Part shown: in pieces, positions 45,435-54,558 of the stretch
Layout of the letters: each line of letters starts with the position of its first letter
How positions within the stretch are numbered: the stretch's first letter is position 1
NCBI RefSeq assembly: GCF_042678485.1
Contig: NZ_JBHTKR010000005.1
Span: 186,001 to 250,000 of the forward strand
From: Seohaeicola saemankumensis
GTDB taxonomy: Bacteria > Pseudomonadota > Alphaproteobacteria > Rhodobacterales > Rhodobacteraceae
Reading direction: 5' to 3'
DNA length: 64,000 nucleotides
The notes under the pieces: model-generated
What the model was told of the DNA's origin: nothing
The model's input: the letters and a program-made list of their open reading frames with translations, nothing else
The model's database searches: none
Made by a program: the position numbers and the translations under genes

Positions 45435-48400
45435 TCAGGTCGCGCGCGGCTTGTCGTCCGGTCGGCTTGCCTGCCACAGCACGATGGCAGCGAAGACCAG
45501 CAACAGCAGCCCCGCAACACCCCCAAGAAACAGCAACAGCGCCGCCATCATCGGCGCCCCCTGCGCCAGCCCCGGCAGAACCCCTGTCAAAGCGGATGGC
45601 AAGGCGCCCTGCCAGACCACCATGCCCAGGGTGGCGCCCAACCAGATCAGGCCCAGGGCGGCGGTCAGCCCCAGCGGCAGCGCGATGCGCCGCTGCCGCA
45701 GCCCGCGCCGCAACGCCTTGACCTGGCGCGCCACATCCTGCTGGATCGCCATCAGCGCCGGGACCAGCAACAGGACCAGCACCATTCCGAAACCCAGGCC
45801 GTAAACCAGCGTGATCACCGTCGGCTTGAGAAATTGCGCCTGCGACGATGTTTCGTACAGCAAGGGCGCAAGACCCAGCACGGTCGTCAATGTCGTCAGC
45901 ATCACGGCCCGCAGCCGGTCCGCCGCCCCGTCGATGATCGCCGGGGTCAACCCGCGTTCCCGTGCCTTTTCGTCGATGGTCGTGACCAGCACGATGGAAT
46001 CGTTGATGATGATCCCGGTCATGCCCAGCAGCCCCACGATGGTGAACATCGACATCGGCACATCCCACAGCGCATGCCCCCAGATCGTGCCGACAAGCCC
46101 GAAAGGAATGACGGCCATCACCACAACGGGCCGTGTCCAGCTGGCGAAGATCCAGGCCAGCACAAGATAGATCCCCGTCAGGCACAGGATCAGCCCCGTG
46201 CGCGCATCGGACAGGAACGCATCCTCCTGTTCCGACAGCCCCGCCAGACGGTATTCAAGCTGCATCTCGGACGCGATGCGCGGCAGAATATCATCCTGCA
46301 GCGCCTGCATCACGGCGGCGGCACGGGCCGGATCATCCTCGGATATGTCGCCCGTCACGGTGATCACCCGCAGGCCATTCTCGCGCCGCACGGTCGAAAA
46401 CCCGTCCCGCGCGGCGACGCTGACGATATCGGCCAGCGGCACATAGGCACCCGAGGGCGCGCGCAGCAACATCCGCTCCATGAAATCGCCCGTCAGCTCA
46501 TCCCTGGGCAGTTCCACCCGGATCGCCGCGCTGCGTGGCCCTTCGGGATAGGTCGCGGCCTCAAGCCCGTTCAGCCGGTGCCGCAGCACCCGGCCCAGAT
46601 CGTCGATGGCAAAGCCCATGGCCTGCCCCTGCGGCGTCAGTTCAAGGATCAGCTCTTCCTTGTCATAGGCCAGCGTATCCTCGACCGCCGACACTTCGGG
46701 GAAACGCGCCAACTCGGTCTTGAGCGCCTCGCTCGCCGTCTTCAACCCCTCTGCGGTCGCGCCGTAGAACTGCACGTTCAGCGCCTCACCCGCCGGGCCG
46801 GACCGCCAGCCCCGGAAACTGACGGTTTCGGCCAGCGGATGCATCTGCACCGCCTCCTGCAGATCGGCCACGAAGGCGAAGGACGAATAGGGCCGCAGAT
46901 CGGGGTCGATCATCTCGATCGACAGCCCGCCCAGCAGATCGGCCTCGGTATCCTCGGCGCCGGGCAGGGACCGGCCCGAGTTGCCACCGATTTCCGCAAT
47001 CATATAGGCGATGGGATTGCGGCCGTGTTCAGCCTCGTATCTTGCGGCAACCGCACCGGCGGCGCGCTGCATTTCCTGCATCATGGCCAGCGTGTCGCTG
47101 CGGCTGGCCCCCGGCAGCATCGCGAAATTACCCGTCACGCTGCCCTGTTCGGGCGAGTTGAAAAAGCGCCAGGGCACGTCGCCCCGCACCAGCGACGCCA
47201 CCTGTACCGCCAGCAACAGGATCATCCCCGCCAGCACCGGATACCGCGCCCTGACCACCAGGCCCATCAGCGGCCGGAAGCCCCGGTCGCGCAGCCAGTT
47301 GAAACCCCGGTTCACGGCGCGGCTGGGCAGGTCGTACCAGTGATCCCTGACCGCATGGGCCAAGGCATGGGCCATGTGGTTCGGCAGGATCAGAAAACAC
47401 TCCACCAAGGATGCCGCCAGCACGGCGATCACGGTAAAGGGAATGTCCGCGATCAGGCTGCCCATCCGCCCGCCGATGACCACCAGCCCGAAAAAGGCAA
47501 TGACCGTGGTCAGCATCGCGGCAAAGACCGGCATTGCCATGCGCCGCGCGGCGTTCTCGGCGGCCACGACGGGCGACTCGCCCATCCGGTAGCGCGCATC
47601 GGCATGTTCGCCGACCACAATGGCGTCATCCACCACCAGCCCCAGCGTGATGATCAGCCCGAACAGGCTGATCATGTTCAGCGTCAGCCCGAAGGCATAC
47701 ATCAGCGCGATCGCCGCCAGCATCGCCACCGGAATGCCCGCCGCCACCCAGAAGGCAGTGCGCGCATTCAGGAACAGAAACAGCAAGCCCACGACCAGAG
47801 CCAGCCCCGTCAGCCCGTTGGTGATCAGCAGGTCCAGACGCCCGGTGATCTGTTCGGCGCGGGTGCGGATCAGATCGACCGTCACGTCCGCGGGCAAGGT
47901 GGCCTGCAACTGTGCCGCCACCTGCTCGACCAGCGCCTGCGCGCGGATCGCATCGCCACTGGCAGAGCGGTCCACCCGGATCGTCATGGCCGGGTTGTCG
48001 CCCACGAAATAACCACGCTCCCGGTCCACGCCCAGCTTTTCGATCCGCGCCACATCCGACAGGCGCAAGACGGATCCATCCGCGTTCGAGCGCAGCACGA
48101 GCTGCGCGATCTGGTCGGGCGCGGTGCGCCCCGACCCGGTGCGAACCCGAGCATTCGCGCCGGTCACGTCACCGGCAGGATCGGCCGTCACCTCGGCCGC
48201 GATGACGGCCGCGATTTCGGCGATGGAGATGTCATGCGCCATCAACTTGACCGAGGCGACCTCGACCAGCGTTTCAGGCGCCGCCACCCCGCGCACCGTG
48301 GTCCGCGTGATGCCTTCCGCGAAAAGCCGCGTCACCATCTCGTCCGCGAAGCGCGCCAACTGGTCCACCCCGACCGGGCCGGTGATCACCACATCGGTCA

Positions 48401-48833
48401 CGCGGTCACGCCAGATGCCACGCTGGACCTGCGGCTCCTCGGCCTCGTCGGGCAGGGTCGTGACCTGGTCGACCGCCGCCAGCACATCCTCGGCCGCGCG
48501 CCCCATGTCCCAACCCGGCTCGAACTCCAGCCGGATCGACGCGCGCCCCTCACGACTGGAGGAGGAGGAAGACGCCACCCCTTCCACCGACAGAAGCGCC
48601 GGTTCCATCACCTGCACGATGGCATTGTCCACATCCTCGGCCCCGGCACCCTGCCAGGCCACGCTGACGGTCACGTCATCGACAACCACATCGGGAAAGA
48701 ACTGCGCCCGCATGTTGGGCGCCGCCGCCAGCCCGGCCACGACCATCAGGACCAAGAGAAGGTTCGCGGCGGTTCTGTGCCGCGTGAAATAGGACAGGAT
48801 GCCACTGGCGACGGGGGGGATGCCGCGCACCAT
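45435..48833 (-). CDS. RND efflux pump inner-membrane protein (AcrB-like)
   Basis: A 1132-residue RND transporter. The layout is one N-terminal helix, a large periplasmic loop, a helix block, a second loop and a second block. The proton-relay aspartates are Asp402 and Asp403 in LGLVVDDAIVVGEH. At the position of the AcrB lysine in the tenth helix the sequence is IIINDSIVLV (Asn instead). After the normal end there are about 80 extra residues with two more helices (LGLTAALGLIWLGATLGMVV and MMAALLLFLGGVAGLLLLVF). It is 5 bp downstream of its adaptor gene. No outer-membrane channel gene is nearby, and substrates are unknown. Confidence 0.92.
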   Translation of the reverse strand: MVRGIPPVASGILSYFTRHRTAANLLLVLMVVAGLAAAPNMRAQFFPDVVVDDVTVSVAWQGAGAEDVDNAIVQVMEPALLSVEGVASSSSSSREGRASIRLEFEPGWDMGRAAEDVLAAVDQVTTLPDEAEEPQVQRGIWRDRVTDVVITGPVGVDQLARFADEMVTRLFAEGITRTTVRGVAAPETLVEVASVKLMAHDISIAEIAAVIAAEVTADPAGDVTGANARVRTGSGRTAPDQIAQLVLRSNADGSVLRLSDVARIEKLGVDRERGYFVGDNPAMTIRVDRSASGDAIRAQALVEQVAAQLQATLPADVTVDLIRTRAEQITGRLDLLITNGLTGLALVVGLLFLFLNARTAFWVAAGIPVAMLAAIALMYAFGLTLNMISLFGLIITLGLVVDDAIVVGEHADARYRMGESPVVAAENAARRMAMPVFAAMLTTVIAFFGLVVIGGRMGSLIADIPFTVIAVLAASLVECFLILPNHMAHALAHAVRDHWYDLPSRAVNRGFNWLRDRGFRPLMGLVVRARYPVLAGMILLLAVQVASLVRGDVPWRFFNSPEQGSVTGNFAMLPGASRSDTLAMMQEMQRAAGAVAARYEAEHGRNPIAYMIAEIGGNSGRSLPGAEDTEADLLGGLSIEMIDPDLRPYSSFAFVADLQEAVQMHPLAETVSFRGWRSGPAGEALNVQFYGATAEGLKTASEALKTELARFPEVSAVEDTLAYDKEELILELTPQGQAMGFAIDDLGRVLRHRLNGLEAATYPEGPRSAAIRVELPRDELTGDFMERMLLRAPSGAYVPLADIVSVAARDGFSTVRRENGLRVITVTGDISEDDPARAAAVMQALQDDILPRIASEMQLEYRLAGLSEQEDAFLSDARTGLILCLTGIYLVLAWIFASWTRPVVVMAVIPFGLVGTIWGHALWDVPMSMFTIVGLLGMTGIIINDSIVLVTTIDEKARERGLTPAIIDGAADRLRAVMLTTLTTVLGLAPLLYETSSQAQFLKPTVITLVYGLGFGMVLVLLLVPALMAIQQDVARQVKALRRGLRQRRIALPLGLTAALGLIWLGATLGMVVWQGALPSALTGVLPGLAQGAPMMAALLLFLGGVAGLLLLVFAAIVLWQASRPDDKPRAT

Positions 48834-48838
48834 CGCGC

Positions 48839-50314
48839 TCAGCCCCCGATCCGCTGTTCAAGCCGCTGCACCACGGCGGCGGGCACGCGATCGGCCTGCA
48901 ACTGGGCGAGCAGGCGGCTACGCATCTCGGCGGGCATACGGGTATTGCCTTCGACAAAGGCCACCAGCCGGGCGCGGCGCTCGGCTGTCAGTTCCAGCAG
49001 TTCGGGCGCGGCAGGGGCGGCCAGCGCCTGATCGTCCGGCGCATCGGTCGCGCGCAGCGGGCGCACGCCGATCCCGGCCCCCAGCAACGGGGTGCGCCGG
49101 GTCACGATCTCGCGCCCCTCAAGACCCGCGGCCGCAACCAGGATGTCATTGCCCTGCCGCCGCAGCAGGGTGACGGGCAACACCTCAAGCCGGTCGCCTT
49201 CGCCCAGCGCCAGCACCGTGCCCGCGCTGTCCATCGCCGATCCCGGCAGGCGCACCACATCCGAAAGGGCAGGTTCGTCCACCTCGACCGTGACGAAATC
49301 ACCGGGCTTCAAACCGCCCGGATCATCCAGCGCGGCATAGATCAGGCGGCCCGACTGCCCTTCGGCCACCGTCGCATTGTCACGGGTCAGGCGGCCCCTG
49401 CTCAGCAAATCCATCCCGAAAGCCTCAAGACGCACCCGCACCGGCAGATCGGCCAGACGCCCCTGCGGATCCAGCAGCCGGCCATGCTGCGCGGTCGACA
49501 CACGGAACGCCACGTCCAGGCTGTCGGGGTCGATCAGCTGACCCAGCTGTTCATTGGCCGACACCAGCCCCCCCTCGACAAGGCTGACACCCGTCAGAAC
49601 ACCGGAAAACCGGGCGCGGATCACCGTATCTTCCAGCCGCCGCTCTGCCTCGGCCAGGGTGATGGCGGCGCGCTCTTGCCGGGTCTCGGACTGGGCCAGC
49701 CGCGCCTCGGCCTGCGCGATCGCCTGCCGTCGGGCCAGAACCGCCTGACGCGCCGCACTTGCGGCCAGTTCGGCGGTTTCCACAGCCGCGTCCGAGCCGA
49801 TGCCGCGCGCCGCGATATCACGCTGCCGCAGGGCGGCGCGTTCGCGCAGGGCGGTCTGGTCCTCGGCCGCCAGCAACTCGGCCCGCGCAAGATCCAGCGC
49901 CACGGCGGCATCGCGCGCCTCGGCGGCGGCGTCGCGCGCATCGGCCTGGGCACGCGCCAGGGTATCCTGGGCGGCGGCAGGATCTATCCGCACCAGAACC
50001 TGGCCTTCGGTCACGCTGCCACCTTCGACGAACTCCGGCGCGATTTCCTGCACCGTGCCGCCTGTCGCCGCGCGGATCTCCAGCGTGCGGCGGCTTTGCA
50101 CCTGGCCATAGGCGGTCAGCACCGGGATCACATCCGCCGCTTCCGCCGTCGTCACGTTCACCGAAAACAGCCGCTCGCGCGCCTCGGGCATCCGGGCGTC
50201 GCGCGACATGCGGTCCTGCACGGCGTCGCGCAGGGTCTGTCCCGCCATGACCAGAAGGGCCAGCGTCAGGAAGATCAGGAAAAGGCCGCTCAGGCCCCGG
50301 CGCAGAAACCGCAT
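48839..50314 (-). CDS. RND efflux periplasmic adaptor (membrane fusion protein)
   Basis: A 491-residue HlyD/AcrA-type adaptor: an N-terminal membrane anchor (RGLSGLFLIFLTLALLVMAG), a lipoyl-like hairpin with TAYGQVQSRRTLEIRAATGG, a long alpha-helical hairpin (DARDAAAEARDAAVALDLARAELL...), then beta-barrel and membrane-proximal domains. The last 60 residues are an Ala/Arg-rich helical extension (ELTAERRARLVAFVEGNTRMP), not seen in standard AcrA proteins. I chose ATG at 50314 because the hydrophobic anchor follows directly. The pump gene comes 5 bp later. Confidence 0.9.
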   Translation of the reverse strand: MRFLRRGLSGLFLIFLTLALLVMAGQTLRDAVQDRMSRDARMPEARERLFSVNVTTAEAADVIPVLTAYGQVQSRRTLEIRAATGGTVQEIAPEFVEGGSVTEGQVLVRIDPAAAQDTLARAQADARDAAAEARDAAVALDLARAELLAAEDQTALRERAALRQRDIAARGIGSDAAVETAELAASAARQAVLARRQAIAQAEARLAQSETRQERAAITLAEAERRLEDTVIRARFSGVLTGVSLVEGGLVSANEQLGQLIDPDSLDVAFRVSTAQHGRLLDPQGRLADLPVRVRLEAFGMDLLSRGRLTRDNATVAEGQSGRLIYAALDDPGGLKPGDFVTVEVDEPALSDVVRLPGSAMDSAGTVLALGEGDRLEVLPVTLLRRQGNDILVAAAGLEGREIVTRRTPLLGAGIGVRPLRATDAPDDQALAAPAAPELLELTAERRARLVAFVEGNTRMPAEMRSRLLAQLQADRVPAAVVQRLEQRIGG

Positions 50315-50435
50315 CGTCTTTCGATCCTTGCAATCAGGGGCCAAGCCCCGGCCGCATAGCCTAGCGGGATCGTGGCGCTTGCCAAGCCACAAGCCCGTGA
50401 CGCCACACCTTGCACGTCTGATACGCCACAGCGCG

Positions 50436-50978
50436 CTATTTCCGTCGCTTGTGTTCTTCCAGCCGTGGAAAAATCTCGACGAAGTTGCAGGGACGGTGCC
50501 TGTAATCCAGTTGCAGCGCCAATATCTCGTCCCAGGCATCGCGGCAGGCGCCGGGGCTTCCGGGCAGCGCGAAGAGGTAGGTGCCCCCCGCCACGCCGGC
50601 CGTCGCACGGCTTTGCACGGCGCTGGTTCCGATCTTCTTCATCGACACGATGGTAAAGACCGTGCCGAAGGCGTCGATCTCTTTTTCATAGACATCGCGA
50701 TGCGCCTCGACCGTCACATCACGCCCGGTCAGGCCGGTGCCACCCGTGGAAATGATCACGTCTATTGCAGGATCGGCGATCCATTCACGTAATTGTTGCG
50801 CGATTTTGGCGCGTTCATCGCGGATAATTGTGCGCGCGGCCAGGATATGCCCGGCGGCGGTCAGCCGCTCGACCAGCGTGTCGCCCGAACGGTCATCCGC
50901 AGCCTCGCGCGTGTCCGACACGGTCAGAACCGCGATCCGCACCGGCACGAATTCCTTGCTCTCGTCAATACGGGACAT
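50436..50978 (-). CDS. moaB: Molybdenum cofactor biosynthesis protein B
   Basis: A 180-residue protein of the MoaB/MogA fold: IAVLTVSDTREAADDRSGDTL at the start, the pterin-binding DVIISTGGTGLTGRDVT, and GGTYLFALPGSPGACRDAWDEIL. It adenylates molybdopterin or serves a closely related step. It follows the LysE gene by 3 bp, in the order uracil-DNA glycosylase, lysE, moaB. No molybdoenzyme is encoded in the window. Confidence 0.93.
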   Translation of the reverse strand: MSRIDESKEFVPVRIAVLTVSDTREAADDRSGDTLVERLTAAGHILAARTIIRDERAKIAQQLREWIADPAIDVIISTGGTGLTGRDVTVEAHRDVYEKEIDAFGTVFTIVSMKKIGTSAVQSRATAGVAGGTYLFALPGSPGACRDAWDEILALQLDYRHRPCNFVEIFPRLEEHKRRK

Positions 50979-50981
50979 GGG

Positions 50982-51617
50982 TCATCCTTTCTGCATCAAG
51001 GCCAGCCGAAGGGCGAGGCCGGTGAAGATCCCGGCGCTGATCCACCCCAGCATCCGGGCCAGCCGAGGGTTACCCGCCAGACGCCCCGCCGCCCCTGCGG
51101 CAAAGACGCCCACCGCGCCATTGATGATGAAACCGCCCAGCGACAGCACCGCGCCATAGATCAGGAATTGCGCCAGCACCGCGCCGCGCGCGGGATCCAC
51201 GAATTGCGGCACGAAGGCCAGCACGAACAGGATCACCTTGGGATTGGTCAGGTTCACCACCAGCCCCTGGCCAAAGGCACGGAACGCCACGCGGGGGCGG
51301 ACCTGACGCGCATCCGCCATGCGGATCGGGCCCGCGCGCAGCGCCTGCACCGCCAGCGTCAGCAGATAGGCCACACCGATCCAGCGGATCACGTCCAGCG
51401 CCCCCGGCATGGCGGCGATCAGCGCGCTCAGGCCCAGACCCGCAATCGCCGCATGGCACAGCCCGCCCAGCGCGATCCCACCGCTGGCCGCAATCGCGGC
51501 ACGTGGCCCAGCCCGCAGCCCTTGGCCCAGACAGAACATCATGTCGGCCCCCGGCGTCAGGTTCAGCGCCAGTGCGGCCGGCAGAAAGGCCAGCAACACC
51601 CAGGGATCGACGATCAT
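50982..51617 (-). CDS. LysE family translocator
   Basis: A 211-residue membrane protein with five to six helices, the start LLAFLPAALALNLTPGADMMFCLGQGL and the LysE/RhtB signature NLTNPKVILFVLAFVPQFVDP. It probably exports an amino acid or related metabolite. It overlaps the glycosylase gene by 4 bp (ATGA) and lies 3 bp before moaB, so the three are co-translated. Confidence 0.9.
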   Translation of the reverse strand: MIVDPWVLLAFLPAALALNLTPGADMMFCLGQGLRAGPRAAIAASGGIALGGLCHAAIAGLGLSALIAAMPGALDVIRWIGVAYLLTLAVQALRAGPIRMADARQVRPRVAFRAFGQGLVVNLTNPKVILFVLAFVPQFVDPARGAVLAQFLIYGAVLSLGGFIINGAVGVFAAGAAGRLAGNPRLARMLGWISAGIFTGLALRLALMQKG

Positions 51618-52432
51618 TGCGCGCCCCGCAGCCGGCTTTGGATCGCCAGCAGATCGGCCCAGGCCTCGCGCTTGGCGGCAGGGTTACGCAGCAGATAGGC
51701 CGGATGGGTCATCGGCATCACGGGCAGGCCCGCGGCCTCGGCCCAGGTGCCGCGCAGGCGCAGGATACCCTTGCGATGCAACAGCGCGTCACAGGCATGG
51801 TTCCCCATCAGGATCAGGATCTCGGGCCGCGCCAGGGCGATATGCCGCTCAAGGAAGGGGCGCATCATGGCGATCTCACCCGCTTCGGGGTCACGGTTCT
51901 GCGGCGGACGCCAGGGCAGGACATTGGTGATGTAAACGGCCTGCGCCTGCGCCGCATCGCGCGCAAGCCCGATCGCCGCCAGCATCCGGTCCAGCAACTG
52001 CCCGGCCGGCCCCACGAAAGGCCGCCCTTCCAGATCCTCCTCGCGCCCAGGCGCCTCGCCCACGATCATCACGCGCGCGCCCGGCACCCCATCGGCAAAC
52101 ACGAAATTGCGCGCCCCGCGTTTCAGGTCGCATAGCGCAAACCCTTCCATCGCGGCACGCAGGGCGGGCAGGTCAGCGGCCGCATCGGCCGCGCGTCGCG
52201 CCTCGGCGACGGGATCGACCTGCGCCATCGGCACAACCCTTGCCGCCTGCGGCATGCGCGGCGCCTCGGGCGCGGCCACAGCGGCAGCGGCCACCTTGCG
52301 CGCCGAAACCGGCGCCGCATCCGGCAACTCATAGCGGTTCACAGGGCTGTCCTGGATGCACTCATCCGCGCCCAGCGCGATATGCCAGTCCAGAAGCGCC
52401 CTTGCGCTGCGATGATCCAGTCCCGATTCCAT
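51614..52432 (-). CDS. Uracil-DNA glycosylase, family 4-like, lacking Fe-S cysteines
   Basis: A 272-residue protein with the family-4 UDG motifs: VGEAPGREEDLEGRPFVGPAGQLLDRML (motif 1 and substrate pocket), ITNVLPWRPPQNRDP and the closing THPAYLLRN. The usual four 4Fe-4S cysteines are not all there: only Cys101 (ALCDLKRGARN) fits, while the positions normally in NxxCxPPxNR and EIxxC are Trp/Pro and Met. The first 90 residues are an Ala/Pro-rich extension. It excises uracil if active. It is first in the udg-lysE-moaB unit and divergent from pyrB across 105 bp. Confidence 0.85.
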   Translation of the reverse strand: MESGLDHRSARALLDWHIALGADECIQDSPVNRYELPDAAPVSARKVAAAAVAAPEAPRMPQAARVVPMAQVDPVAEARRAADAAADLPALRAAMEGFALCDLKRGARNFVFADGVPGARVMIVGEAPGREEDLEGRPFVGPAGQLLDRMLAAIGLARDAAQAQAVYITNVLPWRPPQNRDPEAGEIAMMRPFLERHIALARPEILILMGNHACDALLHRKGILRLRGTWAEAAGLPVMPMTHPAYLLRNPAAKREAWADLLAIQSRLRGAQ

Positions 52433-52537
52433 GCCGTCACTCTATCCCGCCGGATGGGGCAGCGAAAGCATGCCACGCATCCTTGCCCGATCCGCGCGGT
52501 CTTTCTATAAGCAGGCCATGAACCCAAGGAGTCCCGC

Positions 52538-53494
52538 ATGAGTTTCGCCCAAAGACATCTGCTGGGGATCGAACCGCTGGCCCCGCTGGAAATCACCACC
52601 CTTCTGGATCTGGCCGATCAATATGTCGCCCTGAACCGGCGCGAGGTGAAACATGGCGACGTTCTGGCAGGTCTGACCCAGATCAACATGTTCTTCGAGG
52701 CGTCGACCCGCACCCAGGCCAGTTTCGAACTGGCCGGCAAGCGGCTGGGCGCGGATGTGATGAACATGTCGATGCAGGCGTCTTCCATCAAGAAGGGCGA
52801 GACGCTGATCGACACGGCGATGACCCTGAACGCGATGCACCCCGATCTCCTGGTCGTGCGCCATCCCCATTCCGGGGCGGTCGATCTGCTGGCCCAGAAG
52901 GTGAACTGCGCCGTGCTGAACGCGGGCGACGGGCGGCACGAACATCCCACCCAGGCCCTGCTGGACGCGCTGACGATCCGCCGCGCCAAGGGGCGCCTGC
53001 ACCGGCTGAACATCGCGATCTGCGGCGACATCGCCCACAGCCGCGTGGCGCGCAGCAACATCCTTCTGCTTGGCAAGATGGAGAACCGCATCCGCCTGAT
53101 CGGACCGCCCACCCTGATGCCGGCGGGCATCGCCGATTTCGGGGTCGAGGTCTATGACGACATGCGCGCCGGGCTTCAGGATGTGGACGTGGTGATGATG
53201 CTGCGGCTGCAGAAGGAACGCATGGATGGCGGCTTCATCCCCTCCGAGCGCGAATATTACCACCGTTTCGGCCTCGATGCCGAAAAGCTGACCTATGCGA
53301 AACCCGATGCGATCGTGATGCACCCCGGCCCGATGAACCGCGGGGTCGAGATTGATGGCACCCTGGCCGATGACATCAACCGCTCGGTCATCCAGGAACA
53401 GGTGGAAATGGGCGTGGCCGTCCGCATGGCCGCGATGGACCTGCTGGCGCGCAACCTGCGCGCCGCGCGCAGCACACGCGGTGTGATGGTATGA
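52538..53494 (+). CDS. pyrB: Aspartate carbamoyltransferase, catalytic chain
   Basis: A 318-residue enzyme that makes N-carbamoyl-L-aspartate in pyrimidine synthesis. Carbamoyl-phosphate binding is in FFEASTRTQASFE; further motifs are DGRHEHPTQALLDALTI, GDIAHSRVARSN and MHPGPMNRGVEID. The AAGGAG ribosome-binding site is 6 bp from the ATG at 52538. Two small membrane-protein genes overlap downstream (ATGA), and a dihydroorotase homologue that lacks metal ligands follows at 55.4 kb. In bacteria with such non-catalytic PyrC proteins the pair forms an ATCase complex; that is inference here. Confidence 0.96.
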   Translation: MSFAQRHLLGIEPLAPLEITTLLDLADQYVALNRREVKHGDVLAGLTQINMFFEASTRTQASFELAGKRLGADVMNMSMQASSIKKGETLIDTAMTLNAMHPDLLVVRHPHSGAVDLLAQKVNCAVLNAGDGRHEHPTQALLDALTIRRAKGRLHRLNIAICGDIAHSRVARSNILLLGKMENRIRLIGPPTLMPAGIADFGVEVYDDMRAGLQDVDVVMMLRLQKERMDGGFIPSEREYYHRFGLDAEKLTYAKPDAIVMHPGPMNRGVEIDGTLADDINRSVIQEQVEMGVAVRMAAMDLLARNLRAARSTRGVMV

Positions 53495-54051
53495 CCGGTC
53501 CGTTGCATGTCCGCGCCGAAGAATTCGGCACCGTGCGCCTGTTCGGCCTGCGCGGCACCGAGGCCGAGATCGCCCGGATGACGGCGCGCCACCAGGATGC
53601 CGAAGGCCAGGTGCACTGGCCGCTGCTGGCCGAATTGGGCGTCGATCACCTGGACGAGACCCATGTCGAAATCTTCGACGTGGCACAACTGGGCGACATC
53701 GGGCTGACCGGCTACATGGAAGAGGGGCTTGGCATCCCCCCGGCGCAGATCGCGCCGCAGCGTGCCCTGCTGGAGAACGAGGGCGGGCAGGTTCTGATCC
53801 TGCTGGCCGGCGCATTCGGCGGCAAGCCGGCGGATCTGAAACACTCTGACAAGCTGAGCTTTCTGGGCCTGTTCACCGAGGATCGGCCACCCGTGATCTT
53901 CGACCCCCTGCCTACGGGCGGTGCCAAAGGCGCGCCGCTGACGGGCGGGCGCAAGCCGGTCTCGGATGCGGCCATGTCGGGCCGGATCGCGATGGTCGCC
54001 CTGCTGGTGCTCTTTGTGCTGACCGGGCTTGTGATCTGGATGTCCGGGTGA
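53491..54051 (+). CDS. Conserved hypothetical protein with one C-terminal membrane helix
   Basis: A 186-residue protein: a globular cytoplasmic part (about residues 1-160, with VEIFDVAQLGDIGLTGYMEEGLGIPP and NEGGQVLILLAGAFGG) and a single C-terminal helix (about 165-184, IAMVALLVLFVLTGLVIWM). Function unknown. It overlaps pyrB by 4 bp (ATGA) and ends in a TGATG overlap with the next membrane gene, so the three form one unit. The placement implies co-expression with pyrimidine biosynthesis, not a demonstrated role. Confidence 0.75.
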   Translation: MTGPLHVRAEEFGTVRLFGLRGTEAEIARMTARHQDAEGQVHWPLLAELGVDHLDETHVEIFDVAQLGDIGLTGYMEEGLGIPPAQIAPQRALLENEGGQVLILLAGAFGGKPADLKHSDKLSFLGLFTEDRPPVIFDPLPTGGAKGAPLTGGRKPVSDAAMSGRIAMVALLVLFVLTGLVIWMSG

Positions 54052-54503
54052 TGGAAACCGGGCATATCCACGCGATGACCCCCACGACCCCGCTGGCCAC
54101 GGGCGAGACCGTGCAGCACAGTTTCAGCCCCGACCGCGCGACCTATTGGCGCGATCATGCATGGATGGCCGCCGCCGCGATGGCCATTGGCATGGCGATC
54201 CTGTGGGTCATCGGCAACCCCCATGTCTGGACCGGCGCAGTTGGCGGGCTGGCGGCGGTGGCGGTGCGTGCGATCTACATCGCCTCCGACGAACTGGCCG
54301 CCCGCTGGGACCTGACCGACAGCCGCCTGCTCGGCCCCGGCAGCCGCGCGGTGCCGCTGGCCCGGATCAAGACACTGAACAAACTCGGCTCGGCGGTGCA
54401 GATCGTGACCCATGGCGGCGACAAGCACCTGATCAAGTATCAGGCCGATAGCACTGCCACCCGCGCGCGCATCGAACGCGCGATGACCGGGGCCAAAGGC
54501 TGA
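54051..54503 (+). CDS. Small membrane protein with PH-like C-terminus
   Basis: A 150-residue protein with two close membrane helices (about residues 38-56 and 62-80) and a C-terminal segment DLTDSRLLGPGSRAVPLARIKTLNKLGSAVQIVTHGG, whose strand pattern resembles bacterial PH (bPH2/YdbT) domains. Function unknown. Its ATG at 54051 shares its A with the preceding stop; a GTG at 54048 is an alternative. Confidence 0.65.
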   Translation: METGHIHAMTPTTPLATGETVQHSFSPDRATYWRDHAWMAAAAMAIGMAILWVIGNPHVWTGAVGGLAAVAVRAIYIASDELAARWDLTDSRLLGPGSRAVPLARIKTLNKLGSAVQIVTHGGDKHLIKYQADSTATRARIERAMTGAKG

Positions 54504-54558
54504 GTGGGCGGGACACACGCCCGGTCGCAACAGGCCCGTCTGGCTTTTCACCATCACA

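Noticed and set aside
45834..49031. Long plus-strand open frame opposite the RND pump
   Set aside because: His/Arg/Gln-rich shadow translation. The minus-strand frame is a complete RND protein.
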